DNA of 64,000 nucleotides from Halobaculum sp. MBLA0143 (GCF_041361465.1 NZ_JBGKAC010000001.1:1674001-1738000); one strand, 5' to 3'; positions 34,483-43,656 are shown, numbered from the stretch's first letter. Notes: generated by a model not told the origin, from the letters alone. Numbers and translations are program-made.

Positions 34483-35979
34483 TCACGGTGTGTTCACTCG
34501 CCGGATAGCGAAGGATCCGAGAACGAGGGCTGGGAGAAACGCACCGAGCGAGATAGCTCTGACTGCCGGCGGGGCGACCAACTGTGACGGTACGGCAACC
34601 GCTGCCGCGACGACCCCGAACAGCAGCCACTTCATCGTGTCGGCAGCGACTCGCTCCCAGTCGTCGAACTCCTCGGCAGTCCCGACACGGAGTCTGTTCA
34701 CAGCTAGCGTAACTATCGTGACGAGCAAAAGCATCAGAATAACCTGCTGTGTGATACGACCGCCAAACCCAAACACCGAGTGAGCTAACGCGACGGCCGC
34801 CGACAGACCGACGGTCACATACACCGCAGGCGTAACACCGTACTCTCTGGTGACAGAGACGTACAACGGCCCGATCAGGCCCCCGACGAGAACACCCCGG
34901 GCGAGTGTGAGCGGCTGTCGAACGAGGCCGACGAAGAACACGAGCGGAAACAGTGCAATTACGCTCGAACCGAACAGCCAGGCCAGCTCGTCGCCGGTAC
35001 ACCGGTTGGCTAAGACGACAGTCGACCCGGTCAAGCACGCGCCGAGGGCTCCGAGCAGAGCTACTTCGGCCTCGTGTCCAGGCTGTGGATGTGTCCCGGT
35101 GAGTAGGAAGACACAGCCGACGAGCGACAGGAAAGCCGCCACGGACAGCGTCGACGGGCCTGAAATGGGGTCGGCCAACCGTCGAAAACACGGTGCAACC
35201 TCGTACGGCTCGAACTGAGAGTACACGTCACCCAGGAAGGACTGTGCCCTGTCGTTCTGGTCCTTCTGTGGTACGTTCGGATCTTCAACGAACTCGTCTA
35301 AGAAGAACACAGTCTCGATCTCTTCTTTTGGAAAGTACGTGTACTGTGCGTTTGAGTCCTCGAGTTGGACGTGTTCTGTGTCTCGGCTCTGGGCCGCCGG
35401 CCACCGGGACGTAGTCGTGTCCTGTTCGTCCCTGAACTCTTCTCTCACCGCAGCAGTGTCGTTCTCGTCCGCTGCGGTCGGATCGGTCAGCAAGACGCCT
35501 TCGCTCCGGTCGATCTGCGTTCCTTCGAGAATCTCACCGCTGATTTCCTTTCCACTGTTGGTCCTGACGAGTAGTTCCCCCGACTCGTACCGATCGAAAG
35601 CGAACTCCCAACTGTCGAACTCGTCTAGACCGCGTGCGGTCCCGACGTAGTTGTGAAAAAACGAGCCGACGGCGACGCCGATGACCACTGTGAGGAGGAA
35701 GTGAACGGGGACGACGGCGACGAGAGTGGCAAATTTCACCTCGTCGTCCGGGGACAGCGGCTCCCACCACAACAGAGACCACCCAGAGTAGATGATGAAG
35801 AAGGAACTACTACTGAACACGACGCTGTACACCACCTTCTGGAGACGCGACAGTGTGTCTCGGAGGCGCGCAGTCCACAGAGCCGGGCGGAGAGCGAGGA
35901 GCCCCGGGGCGAGAAACAGGATCGGGAAGAGGAGTGCCCGCAACAGCGGAACACCGACCGACGACTGTAACGGCGGCAC
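34483..35979 (-). CDS. multi-pass membrane protein with a DUF6338-like N-terminal half
   Basis: A 498-residue protein. Two to three N-terminal helices (residues 8-110, with LLFPILFLAPGLLALRP) precede a ~150-residue polar region rich in Asp, Glu and Gln (GKEISGEILEGTQIDRSEGV looks like a small SH3/beta barrel segment), and then about eight helices up to the C-terminus. The N-terminal part resembles DUF6338, a membrane family of unknown role seen in mobile regions of bacteria. Base composition is lower in GC than the flanks, with more TTC/AAC-poor codons, and the gene belongs with the next one. Function unknown. Confidence 0.72.
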   Translation of the reverse strand: MPPLQSSVGVPLLRALLFPILFLAPGLLALRPALWTARLRDTLSRLQKVVYSVVFSSSSFFIIYSGWSLLWWEPLSPDDEVKFATLVAVVPVHFLLTVVIGVAVGSFFHNYVGTARGLDEFDSWEFAFDRYESGELLVRTNSGKEISGEILEGTQIDRSEGVLLTDPTAADENDTAAVREEFRDEQDTTTSRWPAAQSRDTEHVQLEDSNAQYTYFPKEEIETVFFLDEFVEDPNVPQKDQNDRAQSFLGDVYSQFEPYEVAPCFRRLADPISGPSTLSVAAFLSLVGCVFLLTGTHPQPGHEAEVALLGALGACLTGSTVVLANRCTGDELAWLFGSSVIALFPLVFFVGLVRQPLTLARGVLVGGLIGPLYVSVTREYGVTPAVYVTVGLSAAVALAHSVFGFGGRITQQVILMLLLVTIVTLAVNRLRVGTAEEFDDWERVAADTMKWLLFGVVAAAVAVPSQLVAPPAVRAISLGAFLPALVLGSFAIRRVNTP

Positions 35980-36043
35980 GTCTGTGGTCGTCTATCCGAG
36001 ACTAGACTAAACGCTTTTCGAACTTTGATTAGTTCGACGGGAT

Positions 36044-36523
36044 TTACAACGAGTTCAGATCGAGTTCACTGTTTTCGGCGTAGTCCGGATAGTCGTCGTA
36101 GACTTCGTTGAGCAGCTTGAACAGTGGCGTGTCGTTGTACAGGCGCTTGACACTCCACAGTAGTCGCTCCTGCTCTTCTGGGATCGCGTCGTCCAGTGCC
36201 TGCTCTCCCTCGGGCTCGATGCGGTAGTCCTCCCGAGAGTTTCCGCTGTTCGTGCTCGCAGTCGACTTCTCGATCAGCCCTTTTTCCGCCAAGTCGTCGA
36301 CAGTCTGTGCGAGTTCCTTGGAGAAGGGCCCGTAGTTGTACGGGTCAAAGTCGAACGCTTCGAACCCCTCGTCGTCGGGAATCGGATCGTCGTCTAGCCC
36401 ACCGTTCTGCGCCAAGAACACGAGTTTCTGGAGACGAGTCTTCCCCTGCACCTCGCTCCCGTCGACGGCAGACAGGAGGGCGAGCGGGACTGTCTCGGTC
36501 TCACTCACGTTCTGGCGGCTCAT
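36044..36523 (-). CDS. YwgA-like protein
   Basis: A 159-residue acidic protein with GKTRLQKLVFLAQNGGL near the N-terminus and FDFDPYNYGPFSKELAQTVDDLAEKGLIE, the pattern of the YwgA/SocA-like family of helical proteins, followed by a variable tail. Related Panacea-type domains serve as antitoxins or proteolysis adaptors in bacteria; whether that applies here is unknown. The ATG at 36523 is chosen over 36547. The gene is upstream of the DUF6338-like membrane protein, 64 bases apart, and both are lower in GC than the flanks. Confidence 0.74.
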   Translation of the reverse strand: MSRQNVSETETVPLALLSAVDGSEVQGKTRLQKLVFLAQNGGLDDDPIPDDEGFEAFDFDPYNYGPFSKELAQTVDDLAEKGLIEKSTASTNSGNSREDYRIEPEGEQALDDAIPEEQERLLWSVKRLYNDTPLFKLLNEVYDDYPDYAENSELDLNSL

Positions 36524-36651
36524 ACTTCTATCTCTAGTCCGAGGCATAATAACTCTTCCACTTATAACTACCGGGTAACGTTGCCGTCAGTTATCCGGCT
36601 GTGACCGCCTCACACACCCCTCCGCGAAGACGGGGCTTAAGACTAGCCGGG

Positions 36652-37971
36652 ATGTTTCGATACGTAACAGTGGACTTCGGCAACTCCGTCGCACTCCTCC
36701 GGGACAGAGAGTTCGCCGCGCTCGCGGGGACGGCGTTCGCCCGCAGTCAGGCGTACTCCACGATTCTGATCGCGTTGGCGTTGTACGCCGACCAGTTCGG
36801 GACGACCGGGTTCGTCGAGGGGCTGTTCGGCACCGGCTTCGCGGTCGTCCAACTTCTGATCGTCCTGCCGCTGGGGCGGCAGGTGGACAAGGGTAACGCC
36901 AAGCGGTGGCTGCTGGGTGGGCTGGCGATCAACGTCGTCGTGTTCTTCGGGTTCATGTTCGTCGAGTCGTCCGTCCACGTCATCCTGATCCGGATGCTCC
37001 AGGGCGTGGGTGCGAGCATCCTCTGGATCACTGGCTCGACCGTGATCGGGACCATCGCGCCGGACGACGGGAACGGGCGCTGGCTGGGGTCGTACAACCA
37101 GGTGGCGGCGTTCTCGTCGCTGGCGGGCGACGCCGTCGGGGGGTACCTCCTGTACACCTACGAGTTCACGTTCACCTACGTCGTCCTGTCTGGGGTCACG
37201 ATCGCGGCGTTCCTGCTCGTGTTCGCGTTCCTCCGGGACGATCCCGGGGGTGGCGTAGAGGGTGACGCCGGGGGTGGCCGGGCGACGCTACGGGCACTCC
37301 TGGACCTGCCGATGGTGAAGGCGCTCGTCACGTTCCGGATCGCCTTCTCCGTCGGCAAGATGGCGGTGATCATCTTCCTGCCGATCCTCGCCCGGACGGA
37401 GTTCGGGATCAACGCGCTCGTCATCGGGTGGATCCTCGCGGGCGGCAAGCTGACGAAGTCGCTCACACAGGGGTACGTCGGTGACCTCTCGGACCGCGTA
37501 GGGAAGAAACAGTACTTCGTCGTCGTCGGCGCACTACTGTACGGGCTCGGGACGGCGCTGATCCCGTTGTCGTTCTACTTCGAGGGAGCGATCACGCCCG
37601 TGTCGATCCAGGCGTTCGGCGGCGTCCAGGAGCTCGGTGGTGCCTTCTTCGCGTTGTTCGGGGCCTACTGCGTCCTGGGGGTCGCGGACAGTATCCGACT
37701 GCCCGCGAGCATGGCGTTGTTCGTGGAGGAAGGCGAGAAGTTCGACTCCGTCGCCTCCAGCATGAGCCTCCGGTCCATCTCCTGGAAGGTGGGCCAGGTG
37801 GCCGGCCCGGTCGGGGTGGGTCTGATCAAGGACTTCGTCTCCGTCGAGGCGGCGTTCTACACCGCCGCCGGCTTCATCGTCGTCGCCTCCGGGATCTTCT
37901 GGGTGGTGTTCACCCGGGCGTCGGCCGCGGCCGAGCAGTCCGCCGACCCGAGTGTCGACCCCGGAGACTGA
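36652..37971 (+). CDS. major facilitator superfamily transporter
   Basis: A 439-residue protein with about twelve membrane helices. PLGRQVDKGNAKRWLLGG is the loop 2-3 motif A (GxxxDRxGRR-type) of MFS proteins, and YVGDLSDRVGKKQYFVVVG is its second copy between helices 8 and 9. The presence of ILIRMLQGVGASILW in helix 4 fits the drug-proton antiporter subgroup, but substrate is unknown. The ATG at 36652 (MFRYVTVDFGNS) is used; an upstream GTG at 36601 would add a basic tail. It converges with malQ, their stops 2 bases apart. Confidence 0.88.
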   Translation: MFRYVTVDFGNSVALLRDREFAALAGTAFARSQAYSTILIALALYADQFGTTGFVEGLFGTGFAVVQLLIVLPLGRQVDKGNAKRWLLGGLAINVVVFFGFMFVESSVHVILIRMLQGVGASILWITGSTVIGTIAPDDGNGRWLGSYNQVAAFSSLAGDAVGGYLLYTYEFTFTYVVLSGVTIAAFLLVFAFLRDDPGGGVEGDAGGGRATLRALLDLPMVKALVTFRIAFSVGKMAVIIFLPILARTEFGINALVIGWILAGGKLTKSLTQGYVGDLSDRVGKKQYFVVVGALLYGLGTALIPLSFYFEGAITPVSIQAFGGVQELGGAFFALFGAYCVLGVADSIRLPASMALFVEEGEKFDSVASSMSLRSISWKVGQVAGPVGVGLIKDFVSVEAAFYTAAGFIVVASGIFWVVFTRASAAAEQSADPSVDPGD

Positions 37972-37972
37972 C

Positions 37973-39463
37973 TCACCGGAGGGTCGCGTCGGTGATCCGC
38001 GCCAGCCGGTCGGCGACCGCGCCGTCCAACTGCTCGGCGGTGACGCGCCACCGCCAGTTCCCCTCGGCGGTCCCGGGGGTGTTGAACCGCGCCTCACTGC
38101 CGAGCCCGAGCAGGTCCTGGACGGTCGTGATCGCCAGTCCGGCCTCGGAGTTCCACACCGCCTCGATCACGTCCCAGGTCACCTCCTCGCCGTCGGAGCC
38201 GAGGTTGTAGTGGAGACAGTCGCGCTGGTCGCCCGGGAGGTCGGCGTAGTAGCCCGCGAACGTGTCCGTGTCGTGTGTCGAGGTGTATCCGACGCTGTCG
38301 GCCGGGTAGTGCATCGGCTGGTAACGGTCACCCTCGGTACACCAGTCGGCGTACTGCGGCACCCGCATCCCGGGGAAGCCGAACCGATCCCGGAGCGCGA
38401 CCGTCGACTGGTCCAGAAAGCCCAGGTCCTCGGCCAGGAACGGGAGGTCGCCGAGCTCTCGTTCGACCGTCTGGAAGAAGTCGGCGCCGGGACCGTCGCG
38501 CCACTCCCCGGCGGCCGGGTCGTCGGCGTCGGCCGGAATCGCCCAGAACTCGTCGAACCCTTTGAAGTGGTCGATCCGGGTCACGTCTACGAGGTCGAAC
38601 AGTCGACGGAGGCGTCCCAGCCACCAGTCGTAGCCGCGGTCGGCGAGCCGGTCCCAGTCGTACAGGGGGTTGCCCCAGCGCTGACCGTCGTCACCGGGGT
38701 TCGGGGGGACCCCGGCGACCGCCGACGGCGTCCCGTCGTCGTCCAACAGGAACGCCTCCGGCGCGGCCCACACGTCCGCGGAGTCGAACGCGACGTAGAT
38801 CGGGAGGTCACCGACGATCTCGATCCCGCGGTCGTGTGCCGCCTCGCGGAGCCGCCGCCACTGCTCGTCGAACAGCCACTGGCAGAACGCTCGAAACTCG
38901 ACTTCCGTCGCCAGCTCCTCGCGGGCGTCCGCCAGCGCCTCGGGGTCCCGCCGGCGGACGGGCGCCGGCCAGTCCGTCCAGGCGGCGCCGTCGTGGCGCT
39001 CTCGGAGCGCGGCGAACAGGGTGTAGTCGGCCAGCCAGTCCGACTCCCGCTCGCGGAACGTCTCGAACGCGTTCCGGTCACCGTCGGCCGGGTGGTCGCG
39101 GAACCGCTCGAACGCCGTCCGGAGCCGGTCACGCTTGAACTCACGGACCGCATCGTAGGCCGTCTCCGTCGCGGAGACGCCGGCTGGCGGCTCCAGTTCC
39201 CCGTCGTCGAGGTAGCCCCGGTCGCCGAGGTCGTCCAAGTCGATCAGGAGTGGTTCGCCCGCGAACCCCGACAGGGTCTGGTACGGGGAGTGGCCGGCCG
39301 CAGCCGTCGTCGGACCGAGCGGACACACCTGCCACAGCGACTGGTCCGCGCGGTCTAAGAACTCTAAGAAGTCGACGGCGCCGTCACCGAGGTCACCGAT
39401 CCCGTGCCGTCCCGGCAGCGAGGTGACGTGGAGGAAGACGCCGCTTCGGCGGTCGAATCGCAT
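37973..39463 (-). CDS. malQ: 4-alpha-glucanotransferase (GH77)
   Basis: A 496-residue GH77 enzyme. RRSGVFLHVTSLPGRHGIGDLG is the N-terminal donor-site segment; IVGDLPIYVAFDSADVWA, RIDHFKGFDEFWAIP (with the catalytic nucleophile Asp), FLAEDLGFLD (acid/base Glu region) and YTSTHDTDTFAGY are the conserved GH77 regions. It rearranges alpha-1,4 glucans to feed glycolysis from maltodextrins or glycogen-like polymers. The ATG at 39463 begins MRFDRRSG, directly before the conserved segment. It lies 51 bases downstream of the GlpA-like gene and may be co-transcribed with it. Confidence 0.94.
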   Translation of the reverse strand: MRFDRRSGVFLHVTSLPGRHGIGDLGDGAVDFLEFLDRADQSLWQVCPLGPTTAAAGHSPYQTLSGFAGEPLLIDLDDLGDRGYLDDGELEPPAGVSATETAYDAVREFKRDRLRTAFERFRDHPADGDRNAFETFRERESDWLADYTLFAALRERHDGAAWTDWPAPVRRRDPEALADAREELATEVEFRAFCQWLFDEQWRRLREAAHDRGIEIVGDLPIYVAFDSADVWAAPEAFLLDDDGTPSAVAGVPPNPGDDGQRWGNPLYDWDRLADRGYDWWLGRLRRLFDLVDVTRIDHFKGFDEFWAIPADADDPAAGEWRDGPGADFFQTVERELGDLPFLAEDLGFLDQSTVALRDRFGFPGMRVPQYADWCTEGDRYQPMHYPADSVGYTSTHDTDTFAGYYADLPGDQRDCLHYNLGSDGEEVTWDVIEAVWNSEAGLAITTVQDLLGLGSEARFNTPGTAEGNWRWRVTAEQLDGAVADRLARITDATLR

Positions 39464-39514
39464 ACTCGGGGGTTCGCCCGTCGGGTTCTTCGCCTTTCCG
39501 GTCGCCACGGGCCG

Positions 39515-40741
39515 TCAGTCGGCGGCGGCGACCACGTCGCTGTCCGTCTCTCCGTGTGCGTCGTAGCGGGTGACGAACTCGTCGAGGCGAGCGGGGTCGT
39601 CGGCGCCCGGCAGCTGGCGGTCGGCGGTGACGCAGTCCTCGTCGACGCCCAGCCGGTCGCAGACGTGGTCCGTGGTCGTCTCGGCCATCTGGCGGTGGGT
39701 GGTGAGCTTCCCGCCGACGACGCTGACGGCGTTGTCGACGCCGTCACGGGTGTGGTCGAGCAGGGTGAACCCCCGAGAGATCCCCCGACGGTCCGTGCCG
39801 TCCTCGTCCGGGGCGTACAACGGCCGGACCCCCCACCAGGTCCGGACCACGTCGGCGTCGGCGACCGGCGGGAGCATCGCCGCACACTCCGTCACGGAGC
39901 GGTCCACCTCCCACTGTTCGCGCTCGTAGTCGTCCGGGTCGGACACCGGGACGCTGGTCGTCCCGAGCACGGTCTCGCCCGCGTGCGGGACGACGATGTC
40001 GCCGTCGTCCGGCTCGCGACAGCGGTTCAACACGGGGTGTGGACCGTCGTAGTCGACGGACACCATCACGCCCTTCGCGGGTGCCATCCCGACGGAGACG
40101 CCGAACGTCTCCGCCACGTCGCCCGCCCACGCGCCGGTGGCGTTGACGACGACGGACGGCTCTACCGTCTCGTCTAACTCTCCCCCGACCGTGACGGAGG
40201 CGACGCGGCCGTCGGTGACGGTCGCGTCGACGACGGGGCTGTGGGTGTGGATCCGTGCGCCGGCGTCGGCGGCGTCGGCGGCGGTCGCGGCGACGAGCCG
40301 CGAGGGGTAGACCACGGCGTCGTCCACCCACATCGCCCGTTCCGTCTCCGGGGCGAGATCCGGCACCGCCTCGCGGGCCGTCGCCCCGTCGACGACCTCC
40401 GTCTCGATGCCGACGTCGGCACACGCCTCGCGCTTCCGTTCGAAGTAGTCGGCGGAGTCGGACGACAGCTGGACGAACAGCCCTCGAGTCTCTCGGACAC
40501 AGGCGCCCGCGATCTCCCGGACCGTCGTCGACTCCGCGCGACACTCCGCGGCCCCCTCCGGGTCCGACTCCGCGTACCGCGCCCCGCTGTGGAGCAGCCC
40601 GTGTGAACGTCCGGAGGTGCCGCCGCCGAGCCCACCCGCCTCCGCGAGCGTCACGTCGACGCCTCGTAGAGCGAGGTCCCGTGCGACGCCCACCCCGGTC
40701 ACGCCGCCACCCACCACCAGTACCGTCGTCGAGTGTGTCAC
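39515..40741 (-). CDS. GlpA-like glycerol-3-phosphate dehydrogenase, short form lacking the C-terminal domain
   Basis: A 408-residue flavoprotein. TVLVVGGGVTGVGVARDLALRG is the FAD motif, and GTSGRSHGLLHSGARYAESDPEGA is the GlpA/GlpD glycerol-3-phosphate segment. It oxidises glycerol 3-phosphate to dihydroxyacetone phosphate. Bacterial and haloarchaeal GlpA proteins are usually about 540-580 residues, with a C-terminal domain holding a cysteine cluster for [2Fe-2S]; here the protein ends after DVVAAAD with no cysteine cluster. No glpB or glpC gene is near, although these are usually next to glpA in Haloferax. It may therefore work alone or with another quinone reductase. It is divergent from glpK. 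Confidence 0.86.
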   Translation of the reverse strand: MTHSTTVLVVGGGVTGVGVARDLALRGVDVTLAEAGGLGGGTSGRSHGLLHSGARYAESDPEGAAECRAESTTVREIAGACVRETRGLFVQLSSDSADYFERKREACADVGIETEVVDGATAREAVPDLAPETERAMWVDDAVVYPSRLVAATAADAADAGARIHTHSPVVDATVTDGRVASVTVGGELDETVEPSVVVNATGAWAGDVAETFGVSVGMAPAKGVMVSVDYDGPHPVLNRCREPDDGDIVVPHAGETVLGTTSVPVSDPDDYEREQWEVDRSVTECAAMLPPVADADVVRTWWGVRPLYAPDEDGTDRRGISRGFTLLDHTRDGVDNAVSVVGGKLTTHRQMAETTTDHVCDRLGVDEDCVTADRQLPGADDPARLDEFVTRYDAHGETDSDVVAAAD

Positions 40742-41029
40742 GCTACGCCACTTCGGCCCCCGACCACTTCAGTTCACTGGCATTTCGCGGTCGCCAGTCG
40801 AGAAGACCGCGCGCGAGCCGAGCCCGGTGCGTACGCGCTGCCGAGGAGGGTAAAGAACGCTCGCTCTGGCGGGTAGAAACCGGTCTTTTCGCTTCGTGCA
40901 AACGATTCCCACGTCACTGAAGTGAAAATCTTCACTGACGGCCCCGCTTCGGCAGTAACTTTTATAATGATCCCTCAGAGTTGTCGGCGGTAAGCGAGCC
41001 CCACGGCGGGGGTCGCCAGGAGTCAACAG
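40742..41029. promoter_or_regulatory. divergent control region between glpA-like and glpK genes
   Basis: The spacer is 288 bases. At the glpK end, TTTATAATG (40961-40969) is a strong TATA box 61-69 bases before the ATG, so the leader is about 35-40 bases. The perfect palindrome AGTGAA-AATC-TTCACT (40921-40936) lies 24 bases upstream of that TATA box, and TCACTGA occurs twice around it (40914-40920 and 40932-40938). This is a likely operator for a glycerol-responsive activator or repressor. The glpA end has no obvious TATA box. Confidence 0.62.
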
Positions 41030-42568
41030 ATGACAGACACGTACGTTGGCGCAATCGACCAGGGGACGACCGGCACGCGGTTCATGGTGTTCGACCACGA
41101 CGGCCAGGTCGTCGGTAACGCATACGAGACACACGAACAGATCTACCCGGAGCCCGGCTGGGTCGAACACGACCCCGTCGAGATCTGGGAGAACACGGAA
41201 GAGGTGGTGCTCGCTGGCTTGGACGACGCCGGTGTGAGCGCAGACCAGCTGGCGGCGCTCGGAATCACCAATCAGCGCGAGACGACGATCGTCTGGGACC
41301 GGGAGACCGGTCGCCCGGTGTACAACGCGCTCGTCTGGCAGGACCGCCGGACGACCGATCGGGTCGAAGAGCTGGAGGCCGACGGTCTCGTGGAGGAGAT
41401 CCGCGAGAAGACCGGGCTGGAGGCCGACGCCTACTTCTCGGCGACCAAGACGGAGTGGATCCTCGACAACGCGGAGCCGCTGAAGATGGAGAGCAGCCGG
41501 GCGCGTGACCTACGCGACCGGGCCCGCGACGGTGAACTGCTGATGGGCACCATCGACAGCTGGCTGATCTACAAGCTCACCGGGAACCACATCACCGACG
41601 TGACGAACGCCTCCCGGACGATGCTGTACGACATCGAGGCGATGGACTGGGACGAGGAACTGTTGGAGGAGTTCTCCGTCCCACAGGAGATGCTGCCGGA
41701 GGTTCGCCCCTCCGCCGACGAGGCGACGTACGGCGCGACGGACCCGGACGGGTTCCTGGGCGCCGAGGTGCCGGTCGCGGGTGCGCTGGGCGACCAACAG
41801 GCCGCGTTGTTCGGACAGACCTGCTTCGACGCCGGCGACGCCAAGAACACCTACGGCACCGGCTCCTTCTACCTCATGAACACGGGCGAGGAGGCGGTGT
41901 CGTCGGACAACGGCCTGCTGACGACCGTCGCGTTCCAGCTGTCGGGTGAGCCCGTCCAGTACGCGCTGGAGGGGTCGATCTTCGTCACCGGCGCCGCCAT
42001 CGAGTTCCTAGAGGACATCGACCTGATCAACAACGCCGCACAGACGGCCGAACTGGCCTCTTCGGTCGACTCGACGGACGGGGTCTACATGGTGCCGGCG
42101 TTCACCGGGCTCGGCGCGCCTCACTGGGACGGCCGCGCCCGCGGGACGCTGGTCGGCATGACTCGCGGCACGGAGAAGGAACACATCGTCCGGGCCACTC
42201 TGGAGTCGATCGCCTACCAGACGCGCGACATCGGCGCCGCGATGGAGGCGGACTCCGGCGTCGAGACCACGACGCTGCGCGTCGACGGTGGCGCGGTGAA
42301 GAACGACTTCCTGTGTGGTCTCCAGGCGGACGTGCTCCAGACGGAGATCGCTCGCCCGGAGGTCGACGAGACGACGGCGCTGGGGTCGGCGTACGCCGCC
42401 GGGCTCGCCGTCGACTACTGGGAGGACCTGGACTCGCTGCGGTCGAACTGGCAGATCGACGAGACGTTCGAGCCGGATATGGACCCGGAGAAGGCCGACA
42501 GGATGTACGACCGCTGGGGTGACGCCGTCGAGCGTTCGCTGGACTGGGCACAGGAGGGTGACGAATGA
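41030..42568 (+). CDS. glpK: glycerol kinase
   Basis: A 512-residue FGGY kinase. VGAIDQGTTGTRFMVFDHDG is the N-terminal phosphate-binding motif, ERETTIVWDRETGRPVYNALVWQDRR the glycerol-binding core, DQQAALFGQTCFDAGDAKNTYGTG the mid FGGY motif, and LRVDGGAVKNDF the second nucleotide motif. It makes glycerol 3-phosphate from glycerol, the main carbon source in brines where Dunaliella lives. Transcribed from the TATA box at 40961. The stop overlaps the next gene by 4 bases (ATGA), so both proteins are made together. Confidence 0.96.
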   Translation: MTDTYVGAIDQGTTGTRFMVFDHDGQVVGNAYETHEQIYPEPGWVEHDPVEIWENTEEVVLAGLDDAGVSADQLAALGITNQRETTIVWDRETGRPVYNALVWQDRRTTDRVEELEADGLVEEIREKTGLEADAYFSATKTEWILDNAEPLKMESSRARDLRDRARDGELLMGTIDSWLIYKLTGNHITDVTNASRTMLYDIEAMDWDEELLEEFSVPQEMLPEVRPSADEATYGATDPDGFLGAEVPVAGALGDQQAALFGQTCFDAGDAKNTYGTGSFYLMNTGEEAVSSDNGLLTTVAFQLSGEPVQYALEGSIFVTGAAIEFLEDIDLINNAAQTAELASSVDSTDGVYMVPAFTGLGAPHWDGRARGTLVGMTRGTEKEHIVRATLESIAYQTRDIGAAMEADSGVETTTLRVDGGAVKNDFLCGLQADVLQTEIARPEVDETTALGSAYAAGLAVDYWEDLDSLRSNWQIDETFEPDMDPEKADRMYDRWGDAVERSLDWAQEGDE

Positions 42569-43656
42569 GTCCGAGCCTGTTACTCCAGGTGCCGGTGTTC
42601 GGAATCGGTGTCGAACAGCTCCTGCTCCTGCTCGTCACGGCGCTCGCGGGCGGGGCGTTCGGCGCCGCCGTCGGCGCACTGCCGGCGTTCATCTTCACCG
42701 GGTTCGTCGTCTTCCTCGGCGAGGGAGTGGCGATCCTCCAGCGCGAGGTGGGCGCCGTCGCGGACATTCCGGCGGGTGAACTCGCTGCCGGGATCACCGG
42801 CGTAATCGGATTCGGGCCGATCACCGGGCCACACATCGCGTTCGCGGGCGGCGTCGCCGCCTCCGCGTACGCCGGCAAGAAGTACCCGGAGATGAACCCC
42901 GCAGACGAGGGCTACCACTTCGGGAAGGACATCACGTACGCCTTCGGGACGAAGCCGGACATCCTCGCCGTCGGCGCGATCTTCGGTGCGCTCGGGATGC
43001 TCCTGTTCCGGTTCCTCAACGGGTTGTTCATCAACGTCGTCGGCGTGATGCCGCCGACGGACTTCCTGGCCGTCTCCGTGTTCACGACGGCGTTCCTCGC
43101 GCGACCGGTGTTCGGCTACCCGCTCGTCGGCCGGCCGGCCGGCGACGGCCTGCTGGACATGGGGCCGTTCGAACGCGACGAGAAGCGGACGGCGACTGAC
43201 GGCGGCGCCGTCTCCAGTCGCCCGGCGACGGAGCCGTGGCTCCCCCACCAGTACGAGTGGGCGGGCGTGACCGCAATCGGGCTCGTCGGTGGCGTACTCG
43301 CGGGGTTCATCTGGCTGGAGACGGGGAGCTTCTTCCTCGGCTACGGCCTGTCGGCGATCAGCCTGTTGTTCCTCAACCTGGGCGTCGAGAAGATCCCGGT
43401 GACACACCACATCACGCTGCTCGGCTCCGTCGGCGCCGCCGTTGCCGCTCCCGCCGTCGGGTTCGACCCGCTGATCGTCCTGGTCGGTGGGCTGTTCGGC
43501 GCCGCCAGCGCGCTCGTCGGTGAGGTGACCCAACGGATGTTCTACTCCCACTCGGGCACCCACGTCGACCCGCCGGCGATGGCGATCGGTATCATGATGC
43601 TGTTCGTCGGTGTCCTGGCGATTCTGGGGGTGTTGCCGAGCGCGGGCTACCTCTGA
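42565..43656 (+). CDS. polytopic membrane protein linked to glpK, candidate glycerol transporter
   Basis: A 363-residue protein with about nine hydrophobic segments, rich in Gly and Ala: GAVGALPAFIFTGFVVFLGEG, GIGVIGFGPITGPHIAFAGG-type loops, and NPADEGYHFGKDITYAFGTKPDILAVG in a polar loop. It is not an aquaporin/GlpF (no NPA boxes) nor an ABC part. In Haloferax a gene of this type follows glpK and is called glpX, a putative glycerol facilitator, from its position and expression. I recall that from the literature; the activity has not been proven as far as I know. Translation is coupled to glpK. The gene ends 119 bases before the Orc1-like gene. Confidence 0.78.
   Translation: MSPSLLLQVPVFGIGVEQLLLLLVTALAGGAFGAAVGALPAFIFTGFVVFLGEGVAILQREVGAVADIPAGELAAGITGVIGFGPITGPHIAFAGGVAASAYAGKKYPEMNPADEGYHFGKDITYAFGTKPDILAVGAIFGALGMLLFRFLNGLFINVVGVMPPTDFLAVSVFTTAFLARPVFGYPLVGRPAGDGLLDMGPFERDEKRTATDGGAVSSRPATEPWLPHQYEWAGVTAIGLVGGVLAGFIWLETGSFFLGYGLSAISLLFLNLGVEKIPVTHHITLLGSVGAAVAAPAVGFDPLIVLVGGLFGAASALVGEVTQRMFYSHSGTHVDPPAMAIGIMMLFVGVLAILGVLPSAGYL

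Noticed and set aside
40742-41029. tRNA or small RNA gene in the glp spacer
   Set aside because: No T-arm GGTTCRA sequence or cloverleaf pairing was found here or in the other spacers longer than 150 bases.
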